A stretch of DNA of 64,000 bases from Condylostoma magnum. Lineage: Eukaryota > Ciliophora > Heterotrichea > Heterotrichida > Condylostomatidae. The stretch spans positions 66,586 to 130,585 of the forward strand of contig CAKKTI010000012.1 of the NCBI GenBank assembly GCA_920105805.1, read 5' to 3'. The notes under the pieces are model-generated. The model worked only from the letters and a program-made list of their open reading frames with translations, searched no databases and was not told the DNA's origin. A program made the position numbers and the translations under genes. Shown one piece after another: positions 1-12,488 of this stretch (its first letter is position 1; each line of letters opens with the position of its first letter).

Positions 1-96
1 AATCCTGTAAACCAGTCATTAGTAGCCAAAATTTACGGTATTTTCTAGAAAAAGCACAGCACTTCTAGTGTTCCTTTAGCCCATGCAACCAATTAA
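1..96 (+). CDS. C-terminal fragment of an unidentified gene, cut by the window edge
   Basis: An open frame runs from base 1 to a TAA at 94-96 and reads as ordinary protein (NPVNQSLVAKIYGIF, then a Ser/Thr-rich tail ending HATN). A TGA follows at 115-117 if the TAA is read as Gln. Only 31 residues are visible, there is no motif, and I do not recognise it. It could be chance, because frames here are interrupted only by TGA. Confidence 0.3.
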
Positions 97-300
97 GTTA
101 TTTTTTCAGCTTACTGAAAATCAGGGTATATACTAGGAAACAGGTCTATATTGTGTAAAAAAATGTAATTTATACCGTTTTAGAGCCCCTAGTAAACTCC
201 TATTGTGTAATCTCTTTAGTCAGCATTTATTTATACATTAGCTACTCAGTTTATATCAGCTGGGTCATTTTATAAGTAATTTTGATCGCCTTTTTGATTG

Positions 301-591
301 ATGTTGTAATATGGAGATATTACTCATACCTCCTCACCTTATTGCTACAGGCCCTGGGAAAGCTCATCAACCATTATACCCAAACCTCCTGCAGAAGATC
401 ATCTGCCTAATTCTGGAGTACTGAAAACTATAGGGCCTAAAGTGTTTCCACTTAGAAAATTTAAAGCGAATTGCTTGGGACTGGACATACCTTCAAGTTG
501 GGAAATGAAATCACAGTATCCGAGCAATCTTCCTGTATGTGTATTATTAAGGCTTTTTATTGATTGTATTAATTGTATTGGAGATTTTTAA
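301..591 (+). CDS. small protein of unknown function, about 96 aa
   Basis: From ATG 301 the frame gives a soluble-looking, Pro-rich protein. It contains YRPWESSSTIIPKPPAEDHL and then a basic stretch KVFPLRKFKANCLGLDIP. This looks much more like coding sequence than the AT-rich flanks or the other frames. The first TAA is at 589-591, but the part after about residue 78 is more hydrophobic and less convincing, so the true end may differ. The short Pro-rich style resembles small axonemal proteins, but I see no diagnostic motif and assign no function. Confidence 0.42.
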
Positions 592-1538
592 GATGGTTCT
601 AAAATGCAGTTTTAGGCTGTGCCGAGGATGTTTGCTAGCTTTAGTATGTTTTAGCTTGGGTAGTCAATACTGAGAAGTTAAAGGATTTTGTTTACTGTAT
701 AGGACTCATCTAGTTAGTTGTTGTTTTTTATTGGGTCCTACATTTTTGTATAATTAATTTAAGTATACCTACAGTGCACTCTGTAGATTATGCATTTGGA
801 ATTGAATGATATAAAGACAGAAATAGTGTACCATTGAAAATTTAGCTATGTATGAATAGAAAAGGTACTACTATTGTATAAGATTACAAAACCTCTAAAA
901 TATTAAGCTAGAGAAATGATTGTTTGATATCCTTAAAAAGTACCGTGGATAATATGCCACAGTTAATGTCTTTAAATCTGTATATTGTAAGTAATAGTTT
1001 AAAGCTATGATTTACTTTGATTAAAAGAATCAAGGCGTGTTAAGTTATCAATTTAAGTACTCAGTGCTTTAAAATATATATTAGTACTAATGCTTTGTTT
1101 ATTGTAATAACTCTGCTAAGAATAATTATACTATCAGACTGCGAAGTTCATTGCAATTAAATTGCATACTTAAATGGTAAGGATTTAAGATATTTGCTCT
1201 GTCTTTGACTTAGTTAGTGTACAGAAATATTACTTCCTGTTTTTATTATTCTATGCTTGATTGGCTTTAAGGGTAAAGCAGTTTAATTTTAAAGTCATGA
1301 TTAAGTTTATTTGCTAGGTATGGATGATAAAATTCGATTTCTTATTGATTACAGTTAGTATGAAGTAGTTAAAAATGCATGTTTATTTGTTTGATAAAAC
1401 TCTGTAAAATAAGAGCAGTGTAGTAAATTTACTTAAAATTACACCATAAGAATCCTATCAGCTAGTTAATTTAACTCAAAAACAATAACCTATCAAATTT
1501 TAACCAGAAGTAATAATTGGCTATCAAATTAGTAAAAA
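592..1538. other. AT-rich stretch without a recognisable gene
   Basis: About 950 nt of AT-rich sequence with no frame that reads as a protein. The last 50 nt (from about 1488) belong to the duplicated block shared with the inverted copy near 31468-31518. They probably contain the promoter and 5' leader of the WD40 gene. Confidence 0.6.
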
Positions 1539-3040
1539 ATGGATCCAAGCGCCTTAAAACTAGTCTTCCTCACAGAGAACTTCGCCTCAAAGCGCCAACT
1601 ACAAGCTTATCTTTCCAAAAATTACAACACTTACTACGAAAAGGATTACCTAGCTGAGTAAATCTCCTCTTTAGACTTTAGTCAACGAGATTTAAACATC
1701 TTCCTTACAAATATAGAATAATAGCCTATTGGAGAGCAGGCCAAGATTATAATAAAAGCTCTCCCTTATTTCACCAAGGCTGATAAAATGCTATTGTATG
1801 ATAAGTTGATTTAAGTCGCTCAACCTGCTAACCTGGAAATATTAGACAGGTCAAGTATTCCATCCCAAATAGCTCAAATAATTATCGATAAATTTGAATA
1901 TATCAACTTTCATGATTTGAATAGTTATGGTAAAATATCATGATAATTGGCTAAAAGAAGGGCTAATTGTTAAGCAAATAAAAAGAATGAAGAAGTAATT
2001 GAGTGGCTAGAATAAGCTTTCGAAGAGAATTCAAAAAGAGGGTTCAAGTATGCAATTGAGTATATTAGATTGCTTTAAGACAATTTATAGACGAATTGGA
2101 TTGTTTAAATAGCTAAAGACAAGATATAACAAAATAATGTAGTGAAGGTTACAGACATAGATGATTTATTTAATGATGTTTCCTAGGTTGGATAGCATTA
2201 GGATAGAATAAGAGGATTACATTTAGATAATGATATTGTTATATCTGGTAGCGATGATAAAACAATTAAACTTTGAGATTTAAATAATCCAGAAAATAAT
2301 AGAGAAATAGGAAGACATGATGATATAGTTACAGTTGTTTGCAGAAAAGATAATATCGTTATTTCAGCAGGTATGAAGATATATTAATGGAATTTAAATG
2401 ATCCAACAGAAAAGAGATTAATAGGAACTCATAATTGTTTAGTATAAAGTATTTGTATGTAAGGAAATCTATTAATTTCAGGAAGTTAAGACAAATCTAT
2501 TCGTTTATGGGATCTTTAAAACCCCAAAAATAATAAAGAAATAGGAGTGCACGATGATATGATATTTAGTATTTGCATTGAAGGTAATATAATAGTTTCC
2601 GGAAGTGCAGATAAAACAGTTCGCAAATGGGATTTAGTTAACCCATCAAATAATGCTATAATAGGAAGACATGATAATAAGGTAACATCAGTTTGTATTG
2701 AAGGAAGTATTGTTATATCAGGAGGATGAGATAATACTGTTAGAATGTGAGATTTAAATAATTTAAATAACAATTGAGAAATAGGAAAGCACGATAATGA
2801 GGTTTTATGTGTAGGAAAGTAAGGAGATATAGTAGTGTCTGGTGGTTGTGATAAAAAGTTACGCATTTGGAATTTGATTAATCCATTATAAACAAGAGTA
2901 TTGTATGACTCAATTAATGATATTCAATAACTTGTTTTCAAAAATTAAACAATCATAATAAGTGAAGGAGATGGTTCCGAGAGTACAAAAAAAGTAATTC
3001 AGTTAGTTAATTAGCCTTTTAGTTATTATTCATTTTACAA
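1488..3040 (+). repeat. segmental duplication, copy 1 (WD40 gene A plus about 50 bp of leader)
   Basis: This block matches, in inverted orientation, the block at about 29978-31518. Identity begins near 1488 at AACCTATCAAATTTTAACC, covers the whole coding region, and stops a few codons before the stop codon near 3038, where the two 3' ends become unrelated. Differences are scattered substitutions and a few missing codons, so this is a fairly recent duplication with both copies still open. Confidence 0.85.
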
Positions 3041-3065
3041 TAGGTATCAAGCCCACATATCCTAA
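1539..3065 (+). CDS. helical-domain WD40 repeat protein, paralogue A
   Basis: About 508 aa. Residues 1-200 are alpha-helical and Gln/Lys-rich with no family I can name. From about residue 220 there are six or seven WD40 blades with clear cores such as ISGSDDKTIKLWDLNNP and VSGSADKTVRKWDLVNP. TGA encodes Trp inside two consecutive WD motifs (about 2727-2752) and TAA encodes Gln in GSQDKSIRLWDLQNP, which makes this gene a good reference for the code. The start is the ATG of MDPSALKLVFL, shared with paralogue B. I place the end at TAA 3063-3065; an in-frame TGA at 3198 is the outer limit. It probably forms a beta-propeller scaffold. The duplicate at 29974-31467 and gene C at 49536 share the layout. 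Confidence 0.85.
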
Positions 3066-3245
3066 CTCCTTACATACCTATCCTTCCCAACAACCTATTA
3101 ATCTTCTCAAATCCTCATACTTAATTCTTACTTAAAAATGCTAGGAACATTTAATACTTCTAACTCCCTAAAATCCGACTCAAATCTAGCAAAGCAATGA
3201 ACAGACATCTAAACCCGTGACTTCAGAACCTGAAGTTAACAAAAC

Positions 3246-3872
3246 ATGTACAGAACATCCTACCGCGACATGTCTAAATAAAAGCCTTATATACTGAAAA
3301 AATAAGCAATCCCAGGTTACGCTGGCCATATCCCAGGCTTTAAATCCGATAACATATTTGGCAATACCTACACAAAAATGACCCAAGAGCAATTCAACAG
3401 AACAAAATTTAAAACTTAGCCCATAACTGAATTCTACCCTAACCGTCCAGTCAGTATGAGTCCATACGAAACAAGACATGGAAAATTTGGAGGAGGACTA
3501 GCTGACGAATACCACAGTGTGACTAAACTCCACGGTAGCTCAACAATGAGGACAAACCACCCCAATTACGCCAATTCCGAATGAGTCTCAATGGCCAAAT
3601 CTTCCTTCACACCCTAAGAAAGCCAAAGAGGCCGTCTGTAACGAACAACTAACAAAGGACTATGAAAGGAAACTCCGGTAAACACACGCCCCCGTACATA
3701 ATCCTCAGGATTTATAACAAACACAACTTTATTTGACGGATCTGGATGGAATTGTAGATAGAAAGGAGACGGTTCTACTACATACAGAGCTAGTTACAGC
3801 AGTAGGCCTTCTATGCATCCGGCGCCGCTTAAGCCCAATACTAGAAAAATGAGACCAAGAACTAGAGGATAA
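3246..3872 (+). CDS. CIMIP2 (FAM166)-like ciliary microtubule inner protein
   Basis: 208 aa. Near the N-terminus is IPGYAGHIPGFKSDNIFGNT, the Pro-Gly-Tyr-x-Gly-x-x-Pro-Gly signature of the CIMIP2/FAM166 family. These proteins bind inside ciliary doublet microtubules. The rest is typically Pro/Arg/Ser-rich with no globular core, and TGA supplies Trp at several points (for example ANSEWVSMAK). The start is ATG 3246 (MYRTSYRDMSKQKPY). TAA at 3870-3872 must be the stop, because no in-frame TGA follows for hundreds of bases and the convergent channel gene ends 5 nt later. The family call rests on the one motif plus composition. Confidence 0.78.
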
Positions 3873-3877
3873 TAATT

Positions 3878-6800
3878 TTAATTATCAAATGACCCAATAT
3901 CCCCTGTATAGTTTCTTCTGTTATTAGTGCATGTTGTGGATCTAGTCACCTATGGATTGGGACGCTAGTATCTGTCAGTAATTGTGCTCAACGGAGACAC
4001 TGAACCAGGGTAGTCAGCCAGACTGTCCGGAGGAGTTATGCTGATATTACTCGCGTTCTTGTGTCTTTATGCCCAGTTCTTCCAAGATCTAAACACTGTA
4101 CGGGCCTGCATTATTGTAAAGAAATAGTTAGACTGCATACGAGAGTGATTGTTAGTGTTGTAGTAGTCTTTTTATATCTTCTTGCGAAGTTTCTCAAGTT
4201 TAGTCAGGGTATGTGCCTCTTCTTTGTACAAAATCTTCTTTTCTATATATTAGCGATTGGAAAGAAGACGGCTTGCAAATTTACGTTTGAATATTGAGAA
4301 AAGTACATCATTATAGTATACATAGCCGTTGTCATCTATCTTTATGTCCGAGATGAAAAGCAGCTTTATTACTGTATTGTGGTCAATGTCTTTAGAAACT
4401 CCTAAGTCTTCCCCTAATTCATACATAAAATCTACTAAATGTTTGTAATGCATTCGAAATTTACCATATGCTGATGCAAATTTGTTTCAACTTCCTCTGA
4501 AAAGTTTTATATAAGCGTTGAATTACCGTAGAGTTGAGTTAGACTCGTTCTCATATTGCTCGTAGTACTGCAGAATAACCATTATAAACATATTCAGCAT
4601 TATAAAACTTGTTATTGTGATAAACGATACGAAGTAGATGGCAGATACTATATATCCACCTTCCTTTACGCAGTCATACATAATCAAGTTTCACTCTTCA
4701 CCTGTGGAAATTCTGAACAAGATAATCATTGCTTAGTGGAAATTGTGAAAATTGTTGTAGTCGTCTATTGCCTCACCTTGGTTTATAGCGTTATACAAGT
4801 AAACTCCTAGAATCGAATAGATAAAATATATTAAAAGAAGTAAGCTTAGTACATTCATTACAGCTGGCAGGGAAAATAGAAGGATGTTTACTAGATCTTG
4901 TATCTTTTTAAGGGATTTTACAATTCTAAATAGCCTGGAAACCCTAAAAACTCTTATAATACGAGCTAACTAAGGTCCAATTCTTATTATGCTTATAGCT
5001 GAGTTTAAAAAGTACTGCATAATAAAGTCAACTACCGATGCCATGACTACAAAAAAGTCGAATTTATTCCAGCTACTACTGAAATATTACTTGACTCCCA
5101 TTCCTATTATTTTGAATATGAATTCTAGTATAAAAATACTAGTAAAAACCAAATTAATCACTTCTAATGCAAAAAAGTACGTTTCTGACGCCTCGTCATA
5201 TGTAATAGCCATTTGCAGCATATTCATTGCTATACAGATCATAATAAAGTACTCGAAATAAGATGAGCGTGTTAAATCATAAAGGAATTTCCTTATAGCA
5301 TTTTTCGGACGTTCCTGTATCTCAAGTAGTGGCTTAGCCTTAGCAATCAACTACTGCATTTCAACCCACGATAACTGCGCCTTATTCAATATCAATGCAG
5401 AAATAGAGCTTTCATTTGTCTTAGCTTCATTAAACTTCTCGAAAATTACACCAACAAACAGATTCAAGAAGAAAAATGACCCTATTAGCACAAAAACTAT
5501 AAAGTAATAAGCATAATACGGAGCATAGTCTTATACAGGAGCTTGGTCTATATCCTTGGCATCGATTGCTTGGTACATTATATCAGGCCATCCTTCCAAC
5601 GAGCTTACAATAAACAGTGTCATCATGGCTTCGAGTACATTGTCAAAATTAGAGTCTGCATTTCTTCACTTGTATTCGTATCTTTCACACTCTTATCTTG
5701 TAGTAAGAGTTTCCTGTTAGCATGAGTAGAATTTCCCTCCAAATAAACTAACTCCAAGAATAGCAAACATTAGTCAGACTATAACCAGGACTATGCCAAC
5801 GTTCATTATTGCTACTATAGATTCCAGCAAGGCATTCACTACTAGTTTCATTGATATGTTATGGGAAATAAATCGCAGGGGCCGAAGAGTTCTGAGCAAT
5901 CTGAAAATTTTGATTATAGACAGATCTAAGCCTGTTACTGAGATTTCGATTAGGGAGAAGAAAACTATAAAGAAGTCTAATTAGTTTCATGAGTCTCTTA
6001 AGTAGGAATCTTTCGCCATCACAAAGCCAAGAGACACGCTTTTTATCATACATTCCAGAGTAAAGGCGAAGGTAAAAAAGTAATCTATCATGTCTGATGC
6101 TAGCTCATAATCACTGTGTGCACCGTGCTTTACGTAGTAGGTGTCAATTACTAGTTTAAAGCTGCCAAATATGATTAAGCAGAGGATTACATTCTCAAAT
6201 ATATCAGAATTACTCATTCTATAGCAAAGTTTTCTTAATCGGTTTTACTTTGAAAATATATAAAAACTTTTTAGGCTGTGAAGCTTTTCATAGTTGGTTT
6301 GCTAGATGTTTTTGTCTTACACATTCTGTAAATGTTCTAAATTAATACTATCATCGGACTCATCTGGTAATTAATTAAGAAGAGTTTACAGCTCTTCTTC
6401 CTTTTTAGACCTTTTTTTCTGATTCAACGATTTAATTTAAGCTATTCTCGTCTGTACAGCTAACTTAGTAAAATCCTCAGTGTTATAATCTTCCTCGTCA
6501 TACATCAAAACTTCCATTTCATGCTAATCTTCCTCTTCATCATCTGAAAAACTGTCTAATAAAATAGCCAGAAATAGGTTTAAAAGTACAAAGTTTCCCA
6601 AAAAGATTCAAATTATAAAGTAAAGACATGAAAATGCCCCAGCTCCCCTCATTCCGTTATACAATACAATCTGCCAGTTTTCCATCGACAATATTTGAAA
6701 AACTGTTACAAAGGAGGAGTTAAAACTATCGAAATTACCTCTGGGTCTACCTTCTACAAAGTCAAAATTACCTCCAAATAGTTGCATTCCAATTAAAGCA

Positions 6801-9388
6801 AAAATTAGAATAAATAGTAATAACAGCATTGCTAAGTACACAAATTTTGACATTGATCTTGATATAACTGCCATAATCATTGCCATTTGGTTCATATATC
6901 TAAACAATCTAGCAACTCTCATCACCCTAAACGTTCTGAAAATTCTTATAGTTCTAAATGCTGAAATTGCAGAACTTGATCCAGAAAGAAAAATCAATTC
7001 AACTAGGCTTAAAACTACAACAGCTCCATCTAAGTAATTCATTGAGTCTTAAAAATACTATATAAAACCTAATCCTATGAGTTTTAATCCCATTTCAACG
7101 ATAAAAATGATAGTGAAAATAAAATTCATTGTAGTAAGCACTTCTTCGAAATCTTCATCAATTCCGTAGTGGTCCAAAGCTAATATAATTGTATTTATTA
7201 GTACGCAGAGGGTCATGAAATGATTAAAAAGTTTATGCTCAACCATAATCAAAAATATGTATGTATATTTTTATCATAATCCTCTTAACTTAGGAGCTCA
7301 GATTCTAAAATTATCATCACTGAGAGTCTATAACACTCTTTCAACTTGTGATTCATCAATTCCTATATCAAACAAGCTATAACACATTTTATCATCTTCT
7401 GTATTCTATATTGTATCCATAGCACTGACTTTAAACTATTTAAATGCTTCTTCATTAGTCATTTTAAAGCATAGGTTATTAAATCTTTAAAGCTAATAAG
7501 GAGTCTCCTCTTAATTTGTGTTCTGCTTTAATTCATTATCTAAAATCACATCACTCTCCGAAGTATATTCAAATTTAGTATCAGGCTTAATAATAGCTTT
7601 GTGGCCCAGCAGTTATTTTGAGTCCATCCTGGTTAATTTTCTCCTAAACCGCGAATCAGTTAAACTTCTCAGTAATTGTCGGGATGGTAATTAACTATTC
7701 ACAGGAGAATCTGGTAGAAGCCACCTTCCTTCAGTTAAAGTATTCTGCATACTTTGAATATCTAATTGTTAATAATTAGACACAGGTGACTCCTAACTCT
7801 AGTTCCAGTTTGCACTGTCAGGTTAAAATAAAACACTTGAAAAACTCCTAGTAATTCTTTTGTTAGGGGAAGGTTGCAGATTAGTTAGTACATGTGTGTC
7901 TTACGCAACACTTATAGTATAATCTGGTACAATTGTACTGCCACCCTCTGCTATGTCTATTTATTAGCTCAGTAATGACTCTTCCTCTAAATCCTAATCA
8001 ATTTCCAACTCTTCATTGTCTGAGTACTAAGGAGATAAAAAGGAACTTTCATCAATGGAATCTGAGTCAGACTCATCATTGATTTCTTAATGCGCTCTAA
8101 ATTAGTTCATGATTTTAGTAAAGGAAGTTTTAACCACGGCCAGTGTTATATTTAGTAGAAAAAAGGCACCTATAAACACTAATGGTATAAAGTAAAATAT
8201 GACAAAGGGGGAAAAGGCCTTTTGCACTGTAATCATTGTATGTGTTCAGCCTTCTAATGTAACAGACTAAAACACGCTTAAAAAGGCGAATAGTATATTG
8301 TCGAAGGATACATTTCCATAGAAAGGATTATCTAATCCTTTGGCACATTCAAAACCTAAAGGACAGGTTTCATAGCCGCATATTTATTCACTCATTATTC
8401 CTGTATCTATCTCCAAACATCTGAACTTCAGTATCCCCATTCACAGTTATAGCCCAGCAATAGCAAAAATGAAGAAGAAAAATACAAGCATAGCCACTGT
8501 GCTCATTAGTGTTTTAAAGGAATGGACAAGGGCTAAAAACAGAATTTTTAATCCCTGTATTGATGATATCGATCTAAGAGGCCTTAAGATCCTCAGTGTC
8601 CTCAAAGCAGCTAGTCTTATAGAATTTCCAAACATGAACTAAATTCACCCCGTAACTACTATAACAAAGTCCATTTTGTTCCAATTTTCCCTCAAATATG
8701 AGCCAGGTTTTCACACAAACCCCATACCCCCTATTTTCAGTATACACTCCACAGTGTATATAAACAAGAACATCTTATCAAGTTCTTACAATACTGGATC
8801 TTACTCATCAACCTTTGGGTCCTCTAAAGCAAGAGTTACTGTATTGAGTAAAATCACTAATATTATAAAGGTTTCAAAGGCAGCTGAAGTTATTATATAT
8901 TTACAAAACTCTGTAAATCCAGCTCTTATTCTAAGAAAGGCTTTTAAAAGCTCAGCTCCTCTGAAATTAAAATCTGATTCTTCTATTTTCTCATAGTCAC
9001 TCTTACTACGAATTTCAACCATTGCCTCGTAGTCTCTAGTTGTCTGAGATATTTCTTATTATTCATCCTCTTTAGTTATTGTTGGCTCTTCATCTTGTCT
9101 GTCAGTAGATAAATTAGGAACTTGATGCCAACTTTCTGAGTATATACGGTTGAAATAGTACTAATGCTCGTCAATATAGAATTATGTATTATTATCCTCT
9201 GTTTTTTAGTTAAAAACTGCAAACTTTCTTTAGGAATCAAGAATATTTATAATAAGAGGAGCTTAATTTGTATCAGGGAGAAATATTGAAGGTTATCTAT
9301 CAAGTCTAGATGAGTGCTGATTTTTAAATCTTGGACGATTTGGAAGTCCAGCTGCTGTTTTTGCTCTCAAATTTTCTTATTATTGCAT
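3878..9388 (-). CDS. four-domain voltage-gated calcium channel, alpha-1 type
   Basis: 1836 aa in one frame without an intron. There are four homologous six-segment domains, at roughly residues 125-400, 710-930, 1055-1330 and 1345-1610. Arg-rich S4 helices are clear: [19 protein letters not shown] in domain I and [20 protein letters not shown] in domain II. The pore loops are [25 protein letters not shown] and STGEEWNL, giving an EEEE ring typical of Ca2+-selective channels rather than the DEKA of Na+ channels. The I-II linker is long and acidic. TGA encodes Trp in several membrane segments (for example FHWAMIILFR). The start is [14 protein letters not shown]. It probably carries the ciliary or membrane Ca2+ action potential that reverses beating, which is inferred from ciliate physiology. 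It ends at TAA 3878-3880. Confidence 0.93.
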
Positions 9389-9564
9389 ATTACAGTAGAA
9401 ATATTATCTTTTAATTAAATTAAGAATTTTATGTACTGATTGGAATTTTAATTTGAAAAATATGTTAAAATGCAATATGTTTTATAAGGCAAATATCAGC
9501 AATTGTTTGATAATTATACCAACATAACTTTTTTATATAGTTTATCATTGATTTACAAAATATA

Positions 9565-11007
9565 ATGGGTTGTGCATCATTTTCAATTTGTAAATACAAT
9601 AAGTCCTCTTATCAGAATACTAAAGTCCATACGGTCTAAATACTGGCAAATAAGCGTCATTTTGTATAAGAGAACGAGTGCTACTTAGAAGAAATTTACC
9701 GCATAAAAGATACATTGGGACAGGGAACATTTGGAGAAGTTTTTCTATGTATCCACAGAGAAACTAGCTGTAGAAGAGTCGTTAAAGTTATACAAAAGGA
9801 TACAATTAAAAGTGAGAAGTGGCGTTTTTCTTTGATGAGTGAAATAGATATGCTTAGAAATTTAACTCATCCGAATATTATACCAATTTATGAATTTTTT
9901 GAGGACTCGAAATCCTACAGTATAATAGTAGACTACTGTTCAGGAGGAAGTCTAAGCGAGCGTATACATAGAAGAGGTCCAATAACAGAGCAGGAAGGCA
10001 GTGATTTAATGCGCTAAGTTTTTAGTGGTCTTTCCTACCTTCACGACAATGGCTATACCCATAAAGACTTAAGCTGTAATAGTATCTTATTCGAAGATAG
10101 ACACAGTTCTAATATAAGAATAGCTGGCTTCGGAGCGGTTACTAGCTTTGACTTGTAGTTTAATGACCCAGAAAACATCATTTCTAAAATTCCAGATTCA
10201 GTAATAAACGATAAAAGTGATATGTGACTTGCTGGGGTTTTGCTGTATAAAATGCTTTCAAATCACTATCCTTTTGAAAACTCGGATCATCAGGCAACTT
10301 CAGAGTCTTTTGATTAAGCTCAGGTAAAGTTTACTTAAGAAATTTGGCTGTAAATATCAGCTTAGGCCAGAGACTTAATAAGAAAACTGCTTTCCAATTA
10401 GAATAAAAGATTAACTGCGAAATAAGCGCTGTAGCATGATTGATTTAATAATTTTACCCTAGAAGTTCCATCTTCCTAGGTGATCAATGAAATTTTTGAT
10501 AATCTAAAAAATTATTACAAGTCTAACCAACTAAGAGACATAGTAGCCACATACATAGTCACAAATTGCATTAGTCCTCAGTTAGTAAAAGACGCTAGAA
10601 ATGTATTTAGAATGATGGACAAGGACGGTGATGGTAGACTAACAGCTTAAGAGCTAACAGAACAATACGCTGAACTAGTAGGACATGAGGAAGCTAAACA
10701 GCATATAGATCAAGTAATGTTTGAAGTAGATTCAGATTAAAGTGGAGAAATTGACTATACTGAGTACTTGAAAGCTGCGCTTGGGGCAGATAAGATCTTC
10801 AGTACAGATAATTTAAAAGTTACATTTAATACATTTGACAAAGACAGAAGTGGAAGTATAACACTAGCTGAGTTAAAGGCAGTACTGGATCCCGAGGAAT
10901 TAATTTTAGATGAGATTTGGAACGAGTTGTTTTCAGAAATCGACAATAATGGAGACGGAGAGATTGACTATAATGAATTTGAAGGAATAATTCTATCCAA
11001 AATATGA
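9565..11007 (+). CDS. CDPK-like protein with degenerate kinase domain and four EF-hands
   Basis: 480 aa. The N-terminus MGCASF is a myristoylation plus palmitoylation signal. The kinase domain starts near residue 45 with LGQGTFGEVFL and keeps the ATP-binding Lys in RRVVKVIQK. The catalytic loop reads HKDLSCNSILF, the DFG motif is replaced by AGFG (about 10117-10130), and the APE region is missing. Mg2+ binding and phosphotransfer are therefore probably lost. Subdomain IX, DMWLAGVLLY, has Trp from TGA. Four EF-hands follow with intact acidic loops: DKDGDGRLTAQE, DSDQSGEIDYTE, DKDRSGSITLAE and DNNGDGEIDYNE. It is likely a membrane-anchored Ca2+ sensor. The end is TGA 11005-11007, 3 nt from the next convergent stop. 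It is divergent from the Ca2+ channel (176 nt between starts), so the two may share a promoter. Confidence 0.93.
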
Positions 11008-11010
11008 TTA

Positions 11011-11580
11011 TTAAAATTTGAGAATTGTACTTGGAAGATCCACACTTTTCTGTATTTCCTGAATTTCTTCGATTTGTTTGTCTATTTCAAGCATTTAAAA
11101 GTCCTAAGGGGACGACCGGCTGTGAATTTATTTGGTGACTTGTTATGTAAGCTCATCTAACTAGGCGGTTAGGGATGCCATTGCTTTGTCGAATTAAGGG
11201 TAGTCATTTGAATCATCTTAATAGTAAGGTGAGTCTAGTACTGCAAGATGTTCTGGTTCTCATAGTTCGTATGTGTTATCAGGAGGAGTAAAGCCTGTTG
11301 TTTGTTGTAGTTTCTGCATTATTACTGGTTTTTCGTATGTTGTACCGTTTAATTAGATTTTTGACTTTTAGAAAGGAGTTTGAGTTAGGTCCTTGTATGC
11401 CTGGTCTGTTAGGGAATCTGTGTATTGAACTTTGATGTAATTATCTTAGGGCTAGAAATTAGTTTGGTTTGGTAGGAAATCGAGGTATGCTGGCTGTTGT
11501 AATTAGTTTGTTACAAAATCCATTGTGAAGTCTTCGTTTGCTAAGGTTACTTGGATGATTTGCAGATGTAATAGGAACAT
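11011..11580 (-). CDS. unknown protein, 189 aa, acidic with C-terminal helix
   Basis: The frame starts MFLLHLQIIQVTLANEDFTM, where the hydrophobic first 14 residues could be a weak signal peptide. A Tyr/Gln/Pro-rich middle follows (QTTGFTPPDNTYELWEPEHL, Trp and Gln partly from TGA and TAA). The end is a helix rich in Glu/Gln/Ile (MLEIDKQIEEIQEIQKSVDL). It stops at TAA 11011-11013, convergent with the CDPK-like gene and 3 nt from its TGA. The gene upstream on the same strand ends 85 nt away. I do not recognise the family. The composition suggests a small structural protein. Confidence 0.72.
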
Positions 11581-11665
11581 TTTTAACGTTTATTTTATAT
11601 AGTTTTTATGTATTCTGTGTATACAGTAGTTTAAGTCGTTATATTGTTGGAAGTTTTTATATATA

Positions 11666-12478
11666 TAATTAGCCGTGTTTTTGACATTGTGATGTGCTTT
11701 TACCGTAGTATAATAGACGATCGCATGTATTGCAGTGTCTTCTGTTTGGGGATTTACTCCTGGATCTAGAGAACCTGCTTTTGGATGATGCTGTTCTTAA
11801 AGGAGATCTGTATCTACCTCTACTAGTAGATCTGCTGCTTTTTAATGGGGACCTTCTGGTGGAATATACTGACATTTGTTGTCTAAGGTAATTATTTTCT
11901 CTTTTAAGCTGTTATATTTAAGTTTTTAACGACTTTATCTTAGGAGATCTCATCCTACGTCCCTATAATCTTCTCTTTTTATTCCTATTAATACTTTTCT
12001 TTCTATTTTAATAGTTTATGTTCTCCTTCTAATGCTTTTAAGTAACAATTTTAACCTTCTTTTGACTCTTTTTGTTTATATTTTTATTAAACTAATTCAC
12101 TGAACTTTTCAGTAATCCAATTTCCCCTTTTAAGGTTTTCCTTATAAACTCATCCTTTGCCCCTAATTTCTCAATACTATTTTCTAACTAAGACAATTCT
12201 TACTAAATATCCTGCTACATTCTTTATATCTTATCTGAATTAAGAGTATCTGCAATCTCCGAATTCCCTTATAATCTATTATTTATCAGTGATTTCCTTT
12301 CCAAATCAATATTGACTAAATTATTCTCATCATATGCCTATTAAAACACCTCTTTAATCCCAGATTCAAAAGTTTATTGATTTTAATCCCGTGAGAAAGT
12401 TTGCAGATCATTAACCTCAATACTACCAGAACTATAATAGCTTTCATCAATCTTTAAATTCTATCTCATCCTGTCCAT
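11666..12478 (-). CDS. coiled-coil protein with Ser/Arg-rich tail and C-terminal zinc motif
   Basis: 270 aa starting MDRMRQNLKIDESYYSS. About residues 45-200 are coiled-coil, rich in Gln, Lys and Glu. Residues 203-245 are an Arg/Ser repeat (TRRSPLKSSRSTSRGRYRSP). The last 25 residues are CNTCDRLLYYGKSTSQCQKH, a CxxC...CxxH pattern that could bind one zinc. TAA 11666-11668 closes it. The gene starts only 10 nt after the stop of the upstream gene in a different frame, so the two are separate but extremely close. The layout suggests a cytoskeletal or basal-body protein. There is no clear orthologue. Confidence 0.78.
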
Positions 12479-12488
12479 TTTCAAAATT

